A stretch of DNA of 64,000 nucleotides from NCBI GenBank assembly GCA_015062585.1, contig SUUJ01000006.1, positions 1-64,000 on the forward strand, given 5' to 3'. Positions within the stretch are counted from its first letter, which is position 1. Each line of letters opens with the position of its first letter. The position numbers and the translations under genes were made by a program. The notes below the pieces were generated by a model. It worked only from the letters and a program-made list of their open reading frames with translations, was not told the DNA's origin and searched no databases. Positions 1 to 7,957 of this stretch are shown piece by piece. Source of the DNA: Alphaproteobacteria bacterium (GTDB taxonomy: Bacteria; Pseudomonadota; Alphaproteobacteria; RF32; CAG-239).

Positions 1-34
1 ATCCCTCACCCGCTACCATTTTTTTATCAAGCTT

Positions 35-111
35 GGTCTCGTAGCTCAGCTGGATAGAGCAACAGCCTTCTAAGCTGTGGGTCAGAGGTTCGAATCCTCT
101 CGAGATCGCCA
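35..111 (+). tRNA. tRNA-Arg (TCT anticodon)
   Basis: A complete cloverleaf is visible: acceptor strands GGTCTCG and CGAGATC pair (one G-U), the anticodon stem ACAGC/GCTGT closes the loop CTTCTAA giving anticodon TCT at 69-71, and the T-arm is CAGAGG-TTCGAAT-CCTCTC-like. The discriminator is G and CCA is encoded. A terminator follows directly. The 3' tail of this gene (93-120) is repeated exactly at 287-314. Confidence 0.97.
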
Positions 112-117
112 ATTAAA

Positions 118-150
118 AAAAAGTCCTACCTCGCGTAGGGCTTTTTTTTT
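118..150 (+). terminator. Terminator of tRNA-Arg
   Basis: Stem AGTCCTAC (122-129) pairs with GTAGGGCT (135-142) across a 5-nt loop, followed by a run of nine T. It is preceded by an A-run, so it may also act on the opposite strand. Confidence 0.85.
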
Positions 151-171
151 AATTCTGTGATATCAGGATTA

Positions 172-314
172 GAACCTCTGACATAGAGGTTCGACTACCA
201 GCAATAGGCGAGACGCGGGTATCGCCGGTTTTGCTATACATCGCAAAAATTGCGCCTGTGCAACTCAAGCCTTAAAGGCGCAGAGCAATCCTCTCGAGAT
301 CGCCAATTAAAAAA
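172..314 (+). repeat. tRNA-tail element 1 (split T-arm copy of tRNA-Arg)
   Basis: Not a gene I recognise. It starts with a hairpin GAACCTCT/AGAGGTTC (172-179 with 185-192). Bases 185-194 repeat the 5' half of the tRNA-Arg T-arm (84-93), and 287-314 repeat exactly the 3' half of the T-arm, the acceptor strand, CCA and following bases (93-120). Between these halves lies a 92-nt insert (195-286). The insert holds hairpin GGCGA/TCGCC with loop GACGCGGGTA, a TTTTGC/GCAAAA hairpin, and TGCGCC/GGCGCA enclosing GCAACTCAAGC. The same plan and motifs occur behind tRNA-Lys at 42829-42950. The copy lacks the 5' half of a tRNA, so it cannot be a functional tRNA. Confidence 0.75.
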
Positions 315-347
315 GAGGTTACACTTTGTGTGTGACCTCTTTTTTTT
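314..347. terminator. Terminator behind tail element 1 (bidirectional)
   Basis: Stem AGAGGTTACAC (314-324) pairs with GTGTGACCTCT (330-340, with G-U), then eight T. An A-run on the other side makes it usable also for the convergent helicase gene that ends at 391. A palindrome CGAACC-TAG-GGTTCG follows at 363-377. Confidence 0.85.
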
Positions 348-390
348 GACTTCTCTTGAGGTCGAACCTAGGGTTCGTTCTTTGGTATCT

Positions 391-2658
391 TTATCCGACT
401 ATCTTTAAATATGAGCTCATCAATTTTTTAATACCGCCGGATTGAAAACAAACTTGTACGGTGTTGCCGTCTTGGGCAACAATTTGTCCATAACCGAAAG
501 TTTGATGATATACTTTTTTCCCTACATTATTACGAGGTTTTTCTTTTACATAGCTATATCTTTTATCGTCGTCATAAGTTGTTTCTTCGTAAGGATTTTC
601 GTATTTATTTTTATTGGTATAATTCGGACGGAAGTATGATTGATTTGAGCTGTAATAAGAGCACTTATTTATCAGCTCAATATTAGCGCGAGGCAGTTCG
701 TTGATAAAACGAGACGGAATATTGTTTTGCCATTGTCCGTAAATTCGACGAGAGTGCGCCATAGAAATATATAGACGATGTTTGGCTCGGGTTATGGCAA
801 CATAAGCCAAACGACGCTCTTCTTCCAAAGCATTTTCTCCTTCATCGAGTGAGCGTTGATGAGGAAACAAATTTTCTTCCCAACCGGGTAAAAATACTAC
901 ATTAAATTCCAAACCTTTAGCAGAGTGCAAAGTGATAATGCGAACTTTGTTTTCTTGTGTTTCGTTGTCTGTATCGGTAACCAATGAGACATGTTCCATA
1001 AATGAAGCCAAGTTGGGATAGTTCTCGGTGTCTGCCATAACATTGATAAGTTCTTTTAAGTTTTCGATACGCCCCGGGGCTTCGGCAGAAGAATCGTTGC
1101 GCAACATTTCAAAATATCCGCTTTCTTCCAAGACCAGTCCGGCTAACTCATCAGGATAAATAGAGGTTGATAAATCGCGCCAATGTTTGAAATTTCCCAT
1201 TAAGTTTTGTAACGAAGTTTTTGATTTTCCGCTAATTGCACCTTCGGATAACATTTTTTCAACTGCCATATACATTGATATATGGTTTAAGCGAGCTTCA
1301 GCCTGAAATTTTTCGACTGTTTTGGCGCCGATACCTCTGGCCGGTTTGTTTATAATGCGCTCAAATGCCAGATCATCATGCGGTTGAATAATAACTCGAA
1401 AATAGGCCAGGGCGTCTCTGATTTCGGCGCGTTCATAGAATTTTAGTCCGCCGATAACCTGATAAGGAATCGCTTCGGTTACAAATTTTTCTTCAATAGC
1501 ACGAGTTTGTGACGCCGTGCGTACCAAAACTGCCATTTCGGAATAGGAATAGCCGTCGCGACGAGAATTTTCGATTTCGTCGGCAATGTATCCGGCTTCG
1601 TCATCGCCGGAATAGGTGCTGACAACTTTGATTTTGGAGTTATCGACTTTTTGTGCCGGCGAGTTTTGAGCAACGCGCAAAGTTTTGCCTAAGCGTCCGG
1701 AATTATTGGTTATTAGAGCGGAAGCTGCGGATAAAATATGTTGAGTTGAACGATAGTTTTGTTCAAGTCTGATTATAACCGCATCGTCAAAGTCTTTGTT
1801 AAAGCGTAAAATATTTTCGATTTCGGCACCGCGCCAAGAATAAATTGATTGGTCGTCGTCGCCGACACAACATAAGTTACGGTGCTTTTGTGCCAATAGA
1901 CGAATCAGCTTATATTGAGGGATATTGGTATCTTGGTACTCATCTACCATAATGTATTTGAAGCGCTCTTGATATTTATCTAAAACATCTTTGTGATTGA
2001 GTAGAATTTCCAAAGTGTATAAAATAATGTCGCCAAAGTCGACACAGTTAAGCTCTTTTAAGCGAGTTTGATAAATTTTATAAATTTTGGTTAAATTAGT
2101 TTCTTTGTAATTTTGACAACATTTTTCAACGGTAATACCTTTATCTTTCCATAAGCTTATTCTTTCGACAATAGATTGAGGAGGGTATTTTTTGTCATCA
2201 ATGCCGTTTTGTTCCATAATTTGTTTGACAAGGCGTTTTTGATCATCTTCACCTAAAATAGTAAAATTGTTGTGAAGACCGACAAGTTCGGCATAATTTC
2301 GTAATATTTTGACACAAATTCCGTGAAATGTACCGAGCCAAACCGAAGAAGCAGCTTCGCCTATCATATTATAGACACGCTCTTTCATCTCTTTGGCGGC
2401 GCGATTGGTAAAGGTAACGACTAAACACTCCCATGGATTAGCCAAGTGTTTGAATAATATATAAGCTAAACGAGTGGTCAAAACTTTGGTTTTGCCGGTA
2501 CCGGCGCCGGATAATACCAAAACCGGACCTTGAGTGCATTGGACGGCACTTTTTTGTTCGGTATTGAGTTCATCAAGCCAGGCGAAACGAGGCATCAAAA
2601 ATGATGCGTTATCTTGGTTGTCAGAATCGTCGTCGGTTAATTCGAAAATATTATCCAT
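391..2658 (-). CDS. UvrD/PcrA-type ATP-dependent DNA helicase
   Basis: A superfamily 1 3'-5' DNA helicase of the UvrD/PcrA/Rep group, which unwinds DNA in nucleotide-excision and mismatch repair and clears proteins from forks. Visible motifs: Q-motif and Walker A (LNTEQKSAV, SGAGTGKT) near residues 32-58, motif Ia VTFTNRAAKEM, motif II VDEYQDTN, motif III GDDDQSIYSWRGA, motif IV LEQNYRS, motif V TLHSAKGLEF, motif VI RRLAYVAITRA. The 755-residue length is normal for the family, and the C-terminus ends in the Tudor-like segment typical of PcrA/UvrD (VYHQTFGYGQI). The ATG start is preceded by an AGAAG-like site. It is divergent from the MoxR gene across an AT-rich 100-bp gap. UvrD versus PcrA naming cannot be settled here. 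Confidence 0.95.
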   Translation of the reverse strand: MDNIFELTDDDSDNQDNASFLMPRFAWLDELNTEQKSAVQCTQGPVLVLSGAGTGKTKVLTTRLAYILFKHLANPWECLVVTFTNRAAKEMKERVYNMIGEAASSVWLGTFHGICVKILRNYAELVGLHNNFTILGEDDQKRLVKQIMEQNGIDDKKYPPQSIVERISLWKDKGITVEKCCQNYKETNLTKIYKIYQTRLKELNCVDFGDIILYTLEILLNHKDVLDKYQERFKYIMVDEYQDTNIPQYKLIRLLAQKHRNLCCVGDDDQSIYSWRGAEIENILRFNKDFDDAVIIRLEQNYRSTQHILSAASALITNNSGRLGKTLRVAQNSPAQKVDNSKIKVVSTYSGDDEAGYIADEIENSRRDGYSYSEMAVLVRTASQTRAIEEKFVTEAIPYQVIGGLKFYERAEIRDALAYFRVIIQPHDDLAFERIINKPARGIGAKTVEKFQAEARLNHISMYMAVEKMLSEGAISGKSKTSLQNLMGNFKHWRDLSTSIYPDELAGLVLEESGYFEMLRNDSSAEAPGRIENLKELINVMADTENYPNLASFMEHVSLVTDTDNETQENKVRIITLHSAKGLEFNVVFLPGWEENLFPHQRSLDEGENALEEERRLAYVAITRAKHRLYISMAHSRRIYGQWQNNIPSRFINELPRANIELINKCSYYSSNQSYFRPNYTNKNKYENPYEETTYDDDKRYSYVKEKPRNNVGKKVYHQTFGYGQIVAQDGNTVQVCFQSGGIKKLMSSYLKIVG

Positions 2659-2759
2659 TGCTAATCTTCTTGTTTTTTTTACTTTTTAGCAATATATATA
2701 ATATATACTAATATGAAAAGAACAAAATCAGACTTTTTAGCAAAAAAAAGGAATTAAAA

Positions 2760-3722
2760 ATGTCAGAAATTCGCTCTAAAATCGTAGAACTTAAAAAAAA
2801 TATGAATCTTAATATCTTAGGACAAGAAGATTTGGTAAACAAACTTCTTATTACCTTGTTGGCTGACGGTAATGCATTGGTTGAGGGTGCTCCGGGATTG
2901 GCTAAAACAAAAGCTATTAAAACTTTGGCTTCAATGATTAAGGCTGATTATAACCGAATCCAGTTTACGCCGGATTTGTTGCCTTCGGATATTACGGGAA
3001 GTGAGATTTATGTAGCTCAGAGCGGAAAGTTCGAATTTAGAAAAGGGCCGGTTTTTGCTAATTTGGTATTGGCTGATGAAATTAACCGTGCTCCGGCAAA
3101 AGTACAAGCGGCATTATTGGAGGCTATGGCCGAGCGTCAGGTCAGTGTCGGCGGTAAAAAATATGAATTACCGAAGTTGTTTATGGTTATGGCAACACAA
3201 AACCCGATTGAACATGAAGGAACATATAATTTGCCTGAGGCTCAATTGGACCGATTTTTGATGTATATAAAAGTTGATCATCCGGATAGCGAGACCGAGA
3301 AGAAAATTTTGCATCTTGTCAGAGATGAAATAAGTGGCAAGAAAGACATTAAAAATATCAGCGTGTCGGTTGATGATATTTTGTCAGCTCGCGATGAAGC
3401 CCTAAAAGTTCATATGAGCGATGAAGTGGAAGAATATTTGGTGCAACTTGTCGGGGCCACCAGACATGCTGAAAAATATAATTCTTCATTTAAGGGATAT
3501 ATTGCTTATGGAGCCAGTCCTCGTGCTACTTTGGCATTGGACAGATGTGCAAAAGTTCACGCTTGGCTGAACGGTAAAGATTTTGTATCTCCGGAAGATA
3601 TTCATGCGGTTGTTTATGAGGTTTTGCGTCACAGAATTATTTTAAGCTTTGAAGCTCAGGCTGAAGGTTATACTACTGATGATATTATTGCTTCATTGTT
3701 AAAATCGGTTCCGTTGCCATAA
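2760..3722 (+). CDS. MoxR family AAA+ ATPase
   Basis: A 320-residue AAA+ ATPase of the MoxR group, chaperone-like proteins that usually act on VWA-domain partners. Walker A is GAPGLAKTKA (about residues 39-48), Walker B VLADEINRAP, sensor 1 MATQNPIEHEG, arginine finger region LPEAQLDRF, and the C-terminal AAA lid contains GASPRATLAL. An A-rich AAAAGGAATTAAAA site precedes the ATG. The DUF58 gene follows after 12 bp, the standard MoxR-DUF58 pairing, so the two are probably co-transcribed. The exact client and process are unknown. Confidence 0.95.
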   Translation: MSEIRSKIVELKKNMNLNILGQEDLVNKLLITLLADGNALVEGAPGLAKTKAIKTLASMIKADYNRIQFTPDLLPSDITGSEIYVAQSGKFEFRKGPVFANLVLADEINRAPAKVQAALLEAMAERQVSVGGKKYELPKLFMVMATQNPIEHEGTYNLPEAQLDRFLMYIKVDHPDSETEKKILHLVRDEISGKKDIKNISVSVDDILSARDEALKVHMSDEVEEYLVQLVGATRHAEKYNSSFKGYIAYGASPRATLALDRCAKVHAWLNGKDFVSPEDIHAVVYEVLRHRIILSFEAQAEGYTTDDIIASLLKSVPLP

Positions 3723-3734
3723 AGGATATAAGTT

Positions 3735-4688
3735 TTGGTAAAATTGAAAAAAATTGTCTCAAAAAATATTGAATCCAAAACATCAAAAGTTTCGGGAAAC
3801 AGTTTGTTTGTCGGATTGGCCGAACTGATGAATATGCGCAAATATGCAACATATTTGCAACAAGGAAAAAGAAAAAAGACTTATTCTAATCAGGTTGGCG
3901 ATGTTAAATCTGCTTTTAAGGGCAGAGGGATTGAAATGGACGAGATTAGGGAATATCAATTCGGCGACGATGTCAGAGATATTGATTGGCGCGTGACTGC
4001 CAGAAAAGAAAAACCTTATACCAAACTTTACAGTGAAGAGCGAGATAGAGAGATTTTTGTATGGCTTGATTTGTCGGCGATAATGTTGTTTGGTTCAAAT
4101 CAGGAATTAAAATCGGTAACAGCTTCTAAAATTGCGGCGCTCATCGGGTGGATTGCCCTTAATAACAAAGACAGATTCGGTTGTGTGATTTTTGACGGTA
4201 AAAAATCTTGGGTGTTTAAGCCTAAAAATGATAGGGCTTATTTGGGTGCTGTTTTTAATAAAATATCTGAAATCAGCCAAGCTGTTTTATCCGACAATCA
4301 AAATATTGAGCAAGAACGCATAAAGTCATTAAAATTGTTACAATCTAATGTGAAAAATCAGGCAAGTGTCTTCGTTATATCGTCCTTTGCTTATTTGAGT
4401 GATGAGTATGATAATATATTGGCAACTTTGGCTAAAAAAACAGGACTTTTTATGATAAATGTTTTTGATAAACTGGAAGAGAAAGCACCGGTCAGCGGAC
4501 AATATATGGTAGAATATAACGGTGAAAAACTTCTTATGGATACATCATCAAAAATATATAAGAAAAAATATAGCGAGTATTTTGCCGATAAGCTGAAGAA
4601 AAAAGAACTTTTTTGCAAAAAAATGGCGTGCAAAATGATAAATTTTTCTTCGGAGATGAGTTTTGTAGGAGATTTAAAAATATTGTAG
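3735..4688 (+). CDS. DUF58 domain protein (MoxR partner)
   Basis: A 317-residue DUF58 protein with a degenerate VWA-like fold. The family signature is clear in the first half: FKGRGIEMDEIREYQ, then GDDVRDIDWRVTARK, then YSEERDREIFVWLDLSA. No membrane segment is obvious, unlike many DUF58 proteins that carry two N-terminal helices. The start is taken as TTG at 3735 because AAAGGA stands eight bases upstream; no ATG lies nearby in frame. It follows the MoxR gene by 12 bp, with which it probably forms a functional unit. The usual downstream VWA/BatA-BatB and TPR-membrane genes of Bat-type loci are missing. Confidence 0.9.
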   Translation: MVKLKKIVSKNIESKTSKVSGNSLFVGLAELMNMRKYATYLQQGKRKKTYSNQVGDVKSAFKGRGIEMDEIREYQFGDDVRDIDWRVTARKEKPYTKLYSEERDREIFVWLDLSAIMLFGSNQELKSVTASKIAALIGWIALNNKDRFGCVIFDGKKSWVFKPKNDRAYLGAVFNKISEISQAVLSDNQNIEQERIKSLKLLQSNVKNQASVFVISSFAYLSDEYDNILATLAKKTGLFMINVFDKLEEKAPVSGQYMVEYNGEKLLMDTSSKIYKKKYSEYFADKLKKKELFCKKMACKMINFSSEMSFVGDLKIL

Positions 4689-4771
4689 CTGAATAGTTGA
4701 CAATATAAGAAATTTGTGGTATTTTTTAATTCGGAAATTATTTTGAACTTTATAATTGAAAAGAGAAAATT

Positions 4772-5755
4772 ATGGTCAAATCAAACGATAATACTTCATA
4801 TAAAAGAGGTCAGGAACTTCTTGACCAAGGATTATACAAAGAAGCAATTGCTCAATTTGATGCTGCAATTGCCGAACAACCGGATTCTTGGAAAGCTCTA
4901 AATTCTAAAGGATTTGCTTTTCAAAAACTTAGTAAATATACCGAAGCAGTAGAATGCTTTGATAAAGCTTTGTTGATTAACCCTAACTCGGTAGAAGTCT
5001 TGAATAACAAAGGCGTTACTTTGAGTATGAGAGGGTTGTATAAAGATGCAATAGCGTGTTTTAATGATGCTGTTGCTTTAGATAAGACTTCTTTAGAGGC
5101 CTTAAACGGTAAGGCAATCGCTTTGCAGCATATGTTTGCATATAAAGAAGCTTTGGATGTTTTGGAAGATGCAATGAAAATTGATCCGAAGCATTCTCAG
5201 TCGTTGCTCAGTGTTGCGGTTACTTTGCAAAAACTTAAACAATATGACCGTGCTATTTCTTTTTTCAAAAAAGTTCTGGCCGCCGATAAAAATAATATAA
5301 AAGCATGGAACGGAGTCGGTGTTACCTATCAGTTGATGGGGGACAATGCTTCGGCTATTAAGTGTTTTACCAAAATTTTGAATATTGACAGTCGCGAAAT
5401 TCAAGCTTGGATTTCTATCGGTTTCGTATATCAAAAAATGATGAAATTTAATGATGCGCTGAAATGTTATAAAAAAGCTCAAATGATTATCGGTAATCGT
5501 TATCATCACAAGCTTTATGACGGTTTGGCTTCTTGTTTGACCAAATTGTCCGAATTTGATCAGGCATCAGAGGTATATCAACAAATCTTCCAACGCGAAG
5601 AGGGTAAAAAGAAGTGGGATGCTCAGCGTTCGTTAAAATTTGTGAACAAATTAAAACGCAAAAAAGCTGTTGGTACTCTACAAGCTTTGGTTCCGCAAGA
5701 TGAAAATGCACCAAAGATTGTTGTTGATTTGCCAAAACCGGAAGATTTGGATTAG
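4772..5755 (+). CDS. TPR-repeat protein
   Basis: A 327-residue protein made almost wholly of tetratricopeptide repeats. About seven 34-residue units can be counted, with the usual W/G-Y-A-P spacing, for example YKEAIAQFDAAIAEQPDSW, YTEAVECFDKALLINPNS and YDRAISFFKKVLAADKNN. There is no signal peptide or membrane helix, so it is presumably a cytoplasmic scaffold. AAAGAGAAAATT precedes the ATG. It lies 83 bp behind the MoxR-DUF58 pair, whose loci in other bacteria often contain TPR proteins, so a shared function is possible but unproven. The last 30 residues are a proline- and acid-rich tail. Confidence 0.85.
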   Translation: MVKSNDNTSYKRGQELLDQGLYKEAIAQFDAAIAEQPDSWKALNSKGFAFQKLSKYTEAVECFDKALLINPNSVEVLNNKGVTLSMRGLYKDAIACFNDAVALDKTSLEALNGKAIALQHMFAYKEALDVLEDAMKIDPKHSQSLLSVAVTLQKLKQYDRAISFFKKVLAADKNNIKAWNGVGVTYQLMGDNASAIKCFTKILNIDSREIQAWISIGFVYQKMMKFNDALKCYKKAQMIIGNRYHHKLYDGLASCLTKLSEFDQASEVYQQIFQREEGKKKWDAQRSLKFVNKLKRKKAVGTLQALVPQDENAPKIVVDLPKPEDLD

Positions 5756-5782
5756 TCTTTTTCTTTTTTAATATAAAATTTG

Positions 5783-5817
5783 GAGCCGTTCACTATTGTG
5801 AGCGGCTTTAAATTTTT
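5783..5817 (+). terminator. Probable terminator of the TPR gene
   Basis: AGCCGTTCAC pairs with GTGAGCGGCT (one G-U) around a 4-nt loop, followed by TTTAAATTTTT. The U-tract is interrupted, so strength is uncertain. Confidence 0.65.
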
Positions 5818-5868
5818 AATATGATGAATATATAAATAACAAATGATTTTACTGTAAGGAGAAGGCGT

Positions 5869-6060
5869 ATGAAAACATTGTTTAAGTATATATTTTATTT
5901 GATTCTGATTGCTATATTGTACATTGTAATCAGTGCAATGTATAATGGCGATATGAATTCATCGACTACGGTAGGTGAGGTTGGCAATCAAATTAAGACC
6001 GGCGCAGAAAAAATGGTTTCTGACACCGCTAAGGTTGTAGAAAAAGGTATGAATGAATAA
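5869..6060 (+). CDS. Small single-pass membrane protein
   Basis: A 63-residue protein with one N-terminal hydrophobic helix (LFKYIFYLILIAILYIVIS, about residues 3-21), followed by a short polar tail rich in G, T, K and E that resembles the amphipathic 'GEVGNQIKTGAEKMVSDTAK' type seen in small envelope stress proteins. A strong AAGGAG stands seven bases before the ATG, so translation is well supported. I do not recognise the family. It is convergent with the next gene. Confidence 0.7.
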   Translation: MKTLFKYIFYLILIAILYIVISAMYNGDMNSSTTVGEVGNQIKTGAEKMVSDTAKVVEKGMNE

Positions 6061-6068
6061 GTAAAATA

Positions 6069-6491
6069 TCATACTAAAGTATCAATATCTTGCATATGCT
6101 CGTTTTTTTCGTAAAAATGTTTTAAATAACTGCGGCCGGTATGTTCAACATCTTGGTCGTGAATTATCGATTGATTGTTTGAATACACATCAACTTTATG
6201 CATATTATTGATATTGTTTTGCTCTTCCGGAGGGACAGACGAAGCAATAGCCTCGATACTATTGATAACATCGGGGGTTGCGGTTTTATAATTTGTTGAT
6301 TGCTCTTGCTGTTTTCGTTGCTGTCCTTGTTTGCCTTCGTTTCTTTCGTTTTCGTCTTTGACCAAAACATTATTGGTGGTGTCTATATTCTCTACAGATT
6401 GGGAAACATTATTTGCAACAAAATACGATCTGTCTACTCTTGAAGAAGTAGGCGAATTTGATGATATTTTACGTGTAGAACTTATACTCAT
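6069..6491 (-). CDS. Uncharacterised low-complexity polar protein
   Basis: A 140-residue hydrophilic protein rich in S, N, Q and E, with no signal peptide, membrane helix or recognisable domain. Its start has a good Shine-Dalgarno (GGGAGA, six bases before ATG), which argues that it is expressed. The middle holds a lysine/glutamine/glutamate segment (EGKQGQQRKQQEQ). Probably disordered. It ends 8 bp from the end of the convergent small membrane protein gene. Confidence 0.55.
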   Translation of the reverse strand: MSISSTRKISSNSPTSSRVDRSYFVANNVSQSVENIDTTNNVLVKDENERNEGKQGQQRKQQEQSTNYKTATPDVINSIEAIASSVPPEEQNNINNMHKVDVYSNNQSIIHDQDVEHTGRSYLKHFYEKNEHMQDIDTLV

Positions 6492-6607
6492 ATGGATTCT
6501 CCCATAAAATTCCCAGATTCTTTAGGTTTTATAAGTACACTATAACATAAATTACGATTGAATACTATCATAATTTAGTTAAAAAAGACATAATAATAAG
6601 TATTTTT

Positions 6608-6874
6608 TTATTCCTGAACTTCAGTATGTTCTGTTGTTTCTGCCGGTTTAGCAGGTTCTTCGTGATTTTCTGTAACAACAGGTTGAGCATCTGAAGTTTG
6701 TTTTGCGTTGTTTTTTTGGAGCTCAGCAGCTTTTGTTTCTACGGTTGTTTTGGCTTTGTTGAACAATTCGCGAGCTTGCGGTTCATATTTTTTGGCAAGT
6801 TCTTTAACTGTTTCGATTTTGATAACACCAAAAATAAAAGCAATGGCTAAAGCAATTAAAATCCATGTAAACAT
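6608..6874 (-). CDS. Small membrane-anchored protein with acidic tail
   Basis: An 88-residue protein: N-terminal hydrophobic helix (about residues 2-18), an amphipathic helix rich in K and E (residues 23-55), then a disordered tail rich in E, P, T and A. The overall plan recalls TatA, and tatA does occur near nagZ in some alphaproteobacteria, but the characteristic FG-K hinge of TatA is not convincing (it has FGVIKIET). It starts 3 bp after the nagZ stop, so the two are co-translated. GGAATAA precedes the ATG. Confidence 0.65.
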   Translation of the reverse strand: MFTWILIALAIAFIFGVIKIETVKELAKKYEPQARELFNKAKTTVETKAAELQKNNAKQTSDAQPVVTENHEEPAKPAETTEHTEVQE

Positions 6875-6877
6875 AGT

Positions 6878-7948
6878 TTATTCCTCTGATTGTAATTTGT
6901 GTAAAACTTCTGTGGCATCATAGCTGTCATTATATGGAGATATGGTGCTTAAAAGCTTTGTATATTCGGCAGATAATGTTTCTATATCTGCCTGCTCGTC
7001 GTTATTATGCAAAATTTGCAAGGCTTTGTCCAGTCGTTGTTTTCCGGTGTCGGATAACTTTGGACATTTGTCAGCCAGCTCGCTTAATTCTTCTGTTTTT
7101 CCTAAAGAATAATTTATGCAATCGCAACCGGCATTGATTGATAAGTTGGCTTTTTCTTCCAAAGTGCCTTTGAGCGCGTGCATATCTATGGCATCTGACA
7201 CCAAAAATCCGTCAAATCTTATCTTTTCTCGTATAAGCTTTTTGATACCTAATGTGCTTTGAGTTAACGGGTTTTGATTATCTATGCTGTTAATCAGTAT
7301 ATGCGCAGTCATAGCCAAAGGTGAATAGTTGCAGTTTCTAAACGGTATAAGTTCGCTTTCCAGTTCGTCAATTGAAAGCGTGATTTCCGGCAAACCTAAA
7401 TGCGGATCAGATATAGCAGCACCATGACCGGGTAAGTGTTTAATGCAAGGGATAATGCCGTTTTTTATATAAGTATCCACCATTATTTTTCCAAGTATGG
7501 ATACAGTATTGGGATTATCTGACAGACATCTGCTTTTTAAGGCTTGGGTAGTGTTATCTTTGTAACAATCAAGACAGGGTGCGAAATTTACATTTATTCC
7601 CAGTTCTTTAAGGTCTGTCGCTATAAGTTTTGCATGTAATTCAGAGGCGCGCTTGGCTTCATTGAGGGGAAGAGCTCCGATGTCAATATGAGAAGCGTAA
7701 GGGCGAAAATGCGGCGGTGTCAAACGACGCACTCGTCCGCCTTCTTGATCAATGGCAATCAATATATCATCTCTTCCGATAACGGTCTTTATTTCGTTTA
7801 TCAGTTTTGTTATTTGCTGTTTGTCTTGTATATTACGTCCGAATAGTGCAATTCCGGCAGGGTTGGATTTTTCGAGTAAAAATTTTTCTTTATCATTCAG
7901 AGCCGTTCCCGATACTGATAAAATTGCGGCTAAAATAGGTTTTTCCAT
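6878..7948 (-). CDS. nagZ: Beta-N-acetylhexosaminidase (GH3), NagZ
   Basis: A glycoside hydrolase family 3 enzyme that removes N-acetylglucosamine from anhydro-muropeptides during cytoplasmic peptidoglycan recycling. Visible family motifs: AIDQEGGRVRRL (about residue 67), KHLPGHGAAISDPH (about 166-180, the loop with the catalytic His) and the nucleophile region FLVSDAIDMHAL (about 247). At 356 residues it is slightly longer than enterobacterial NagZ (about 340). AAGGAAA precedes the ATG. It sits in a minus-strand cluster with the M50 protease and SPOR genes, a common alphaproteobacterial neighbourhood. Confidence 0.93.
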   Translation of the reverse strand: MEKPILAAILSVSGTALNDKEKFLLEKSNPAGIALFGRNIQDKQQITKLINEIKTVIGRDDILIAIDQEGGRVRRLTPPHFRPYASHIDIGALPLNEAKRASELHAKLIATDLKELGINVNFAPCLDCYKDNTTQALKSRCLSDNPNTVSILGKIMVDTYIKNGIIPCIKHLPGHGAAISDPHLGLPEITLSIDELESELIPFRNCNYSPLAMTAHILINSIDNQNPLTQSTLGIKKLIREKIRFDGFLVSDAIDMHALKGTLEEKANLSINAGCDCINYSLGKTEELSELADKCPKLSDTGKQRLDKALQILHNNDEQADIETLSAEYTKLLSTISPYNDSYDATEVLHKLQSEE

Positions 7949-7957
7949 TCTGTTTCC

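Noticed and set aside
172..314. Possible second tRNA gene after tRNA-Arg
   Set aside because: Only the T-arm and acceptor tail are present; no 5' acceptor strand, D-arm or anticodon arm can be drawn.
6608..6874. TatA
   Set aside because: Topology and neighbourhood are similar, but the conserved FG-x-KKLP hinge is not convincing; left as a small membrane protein.
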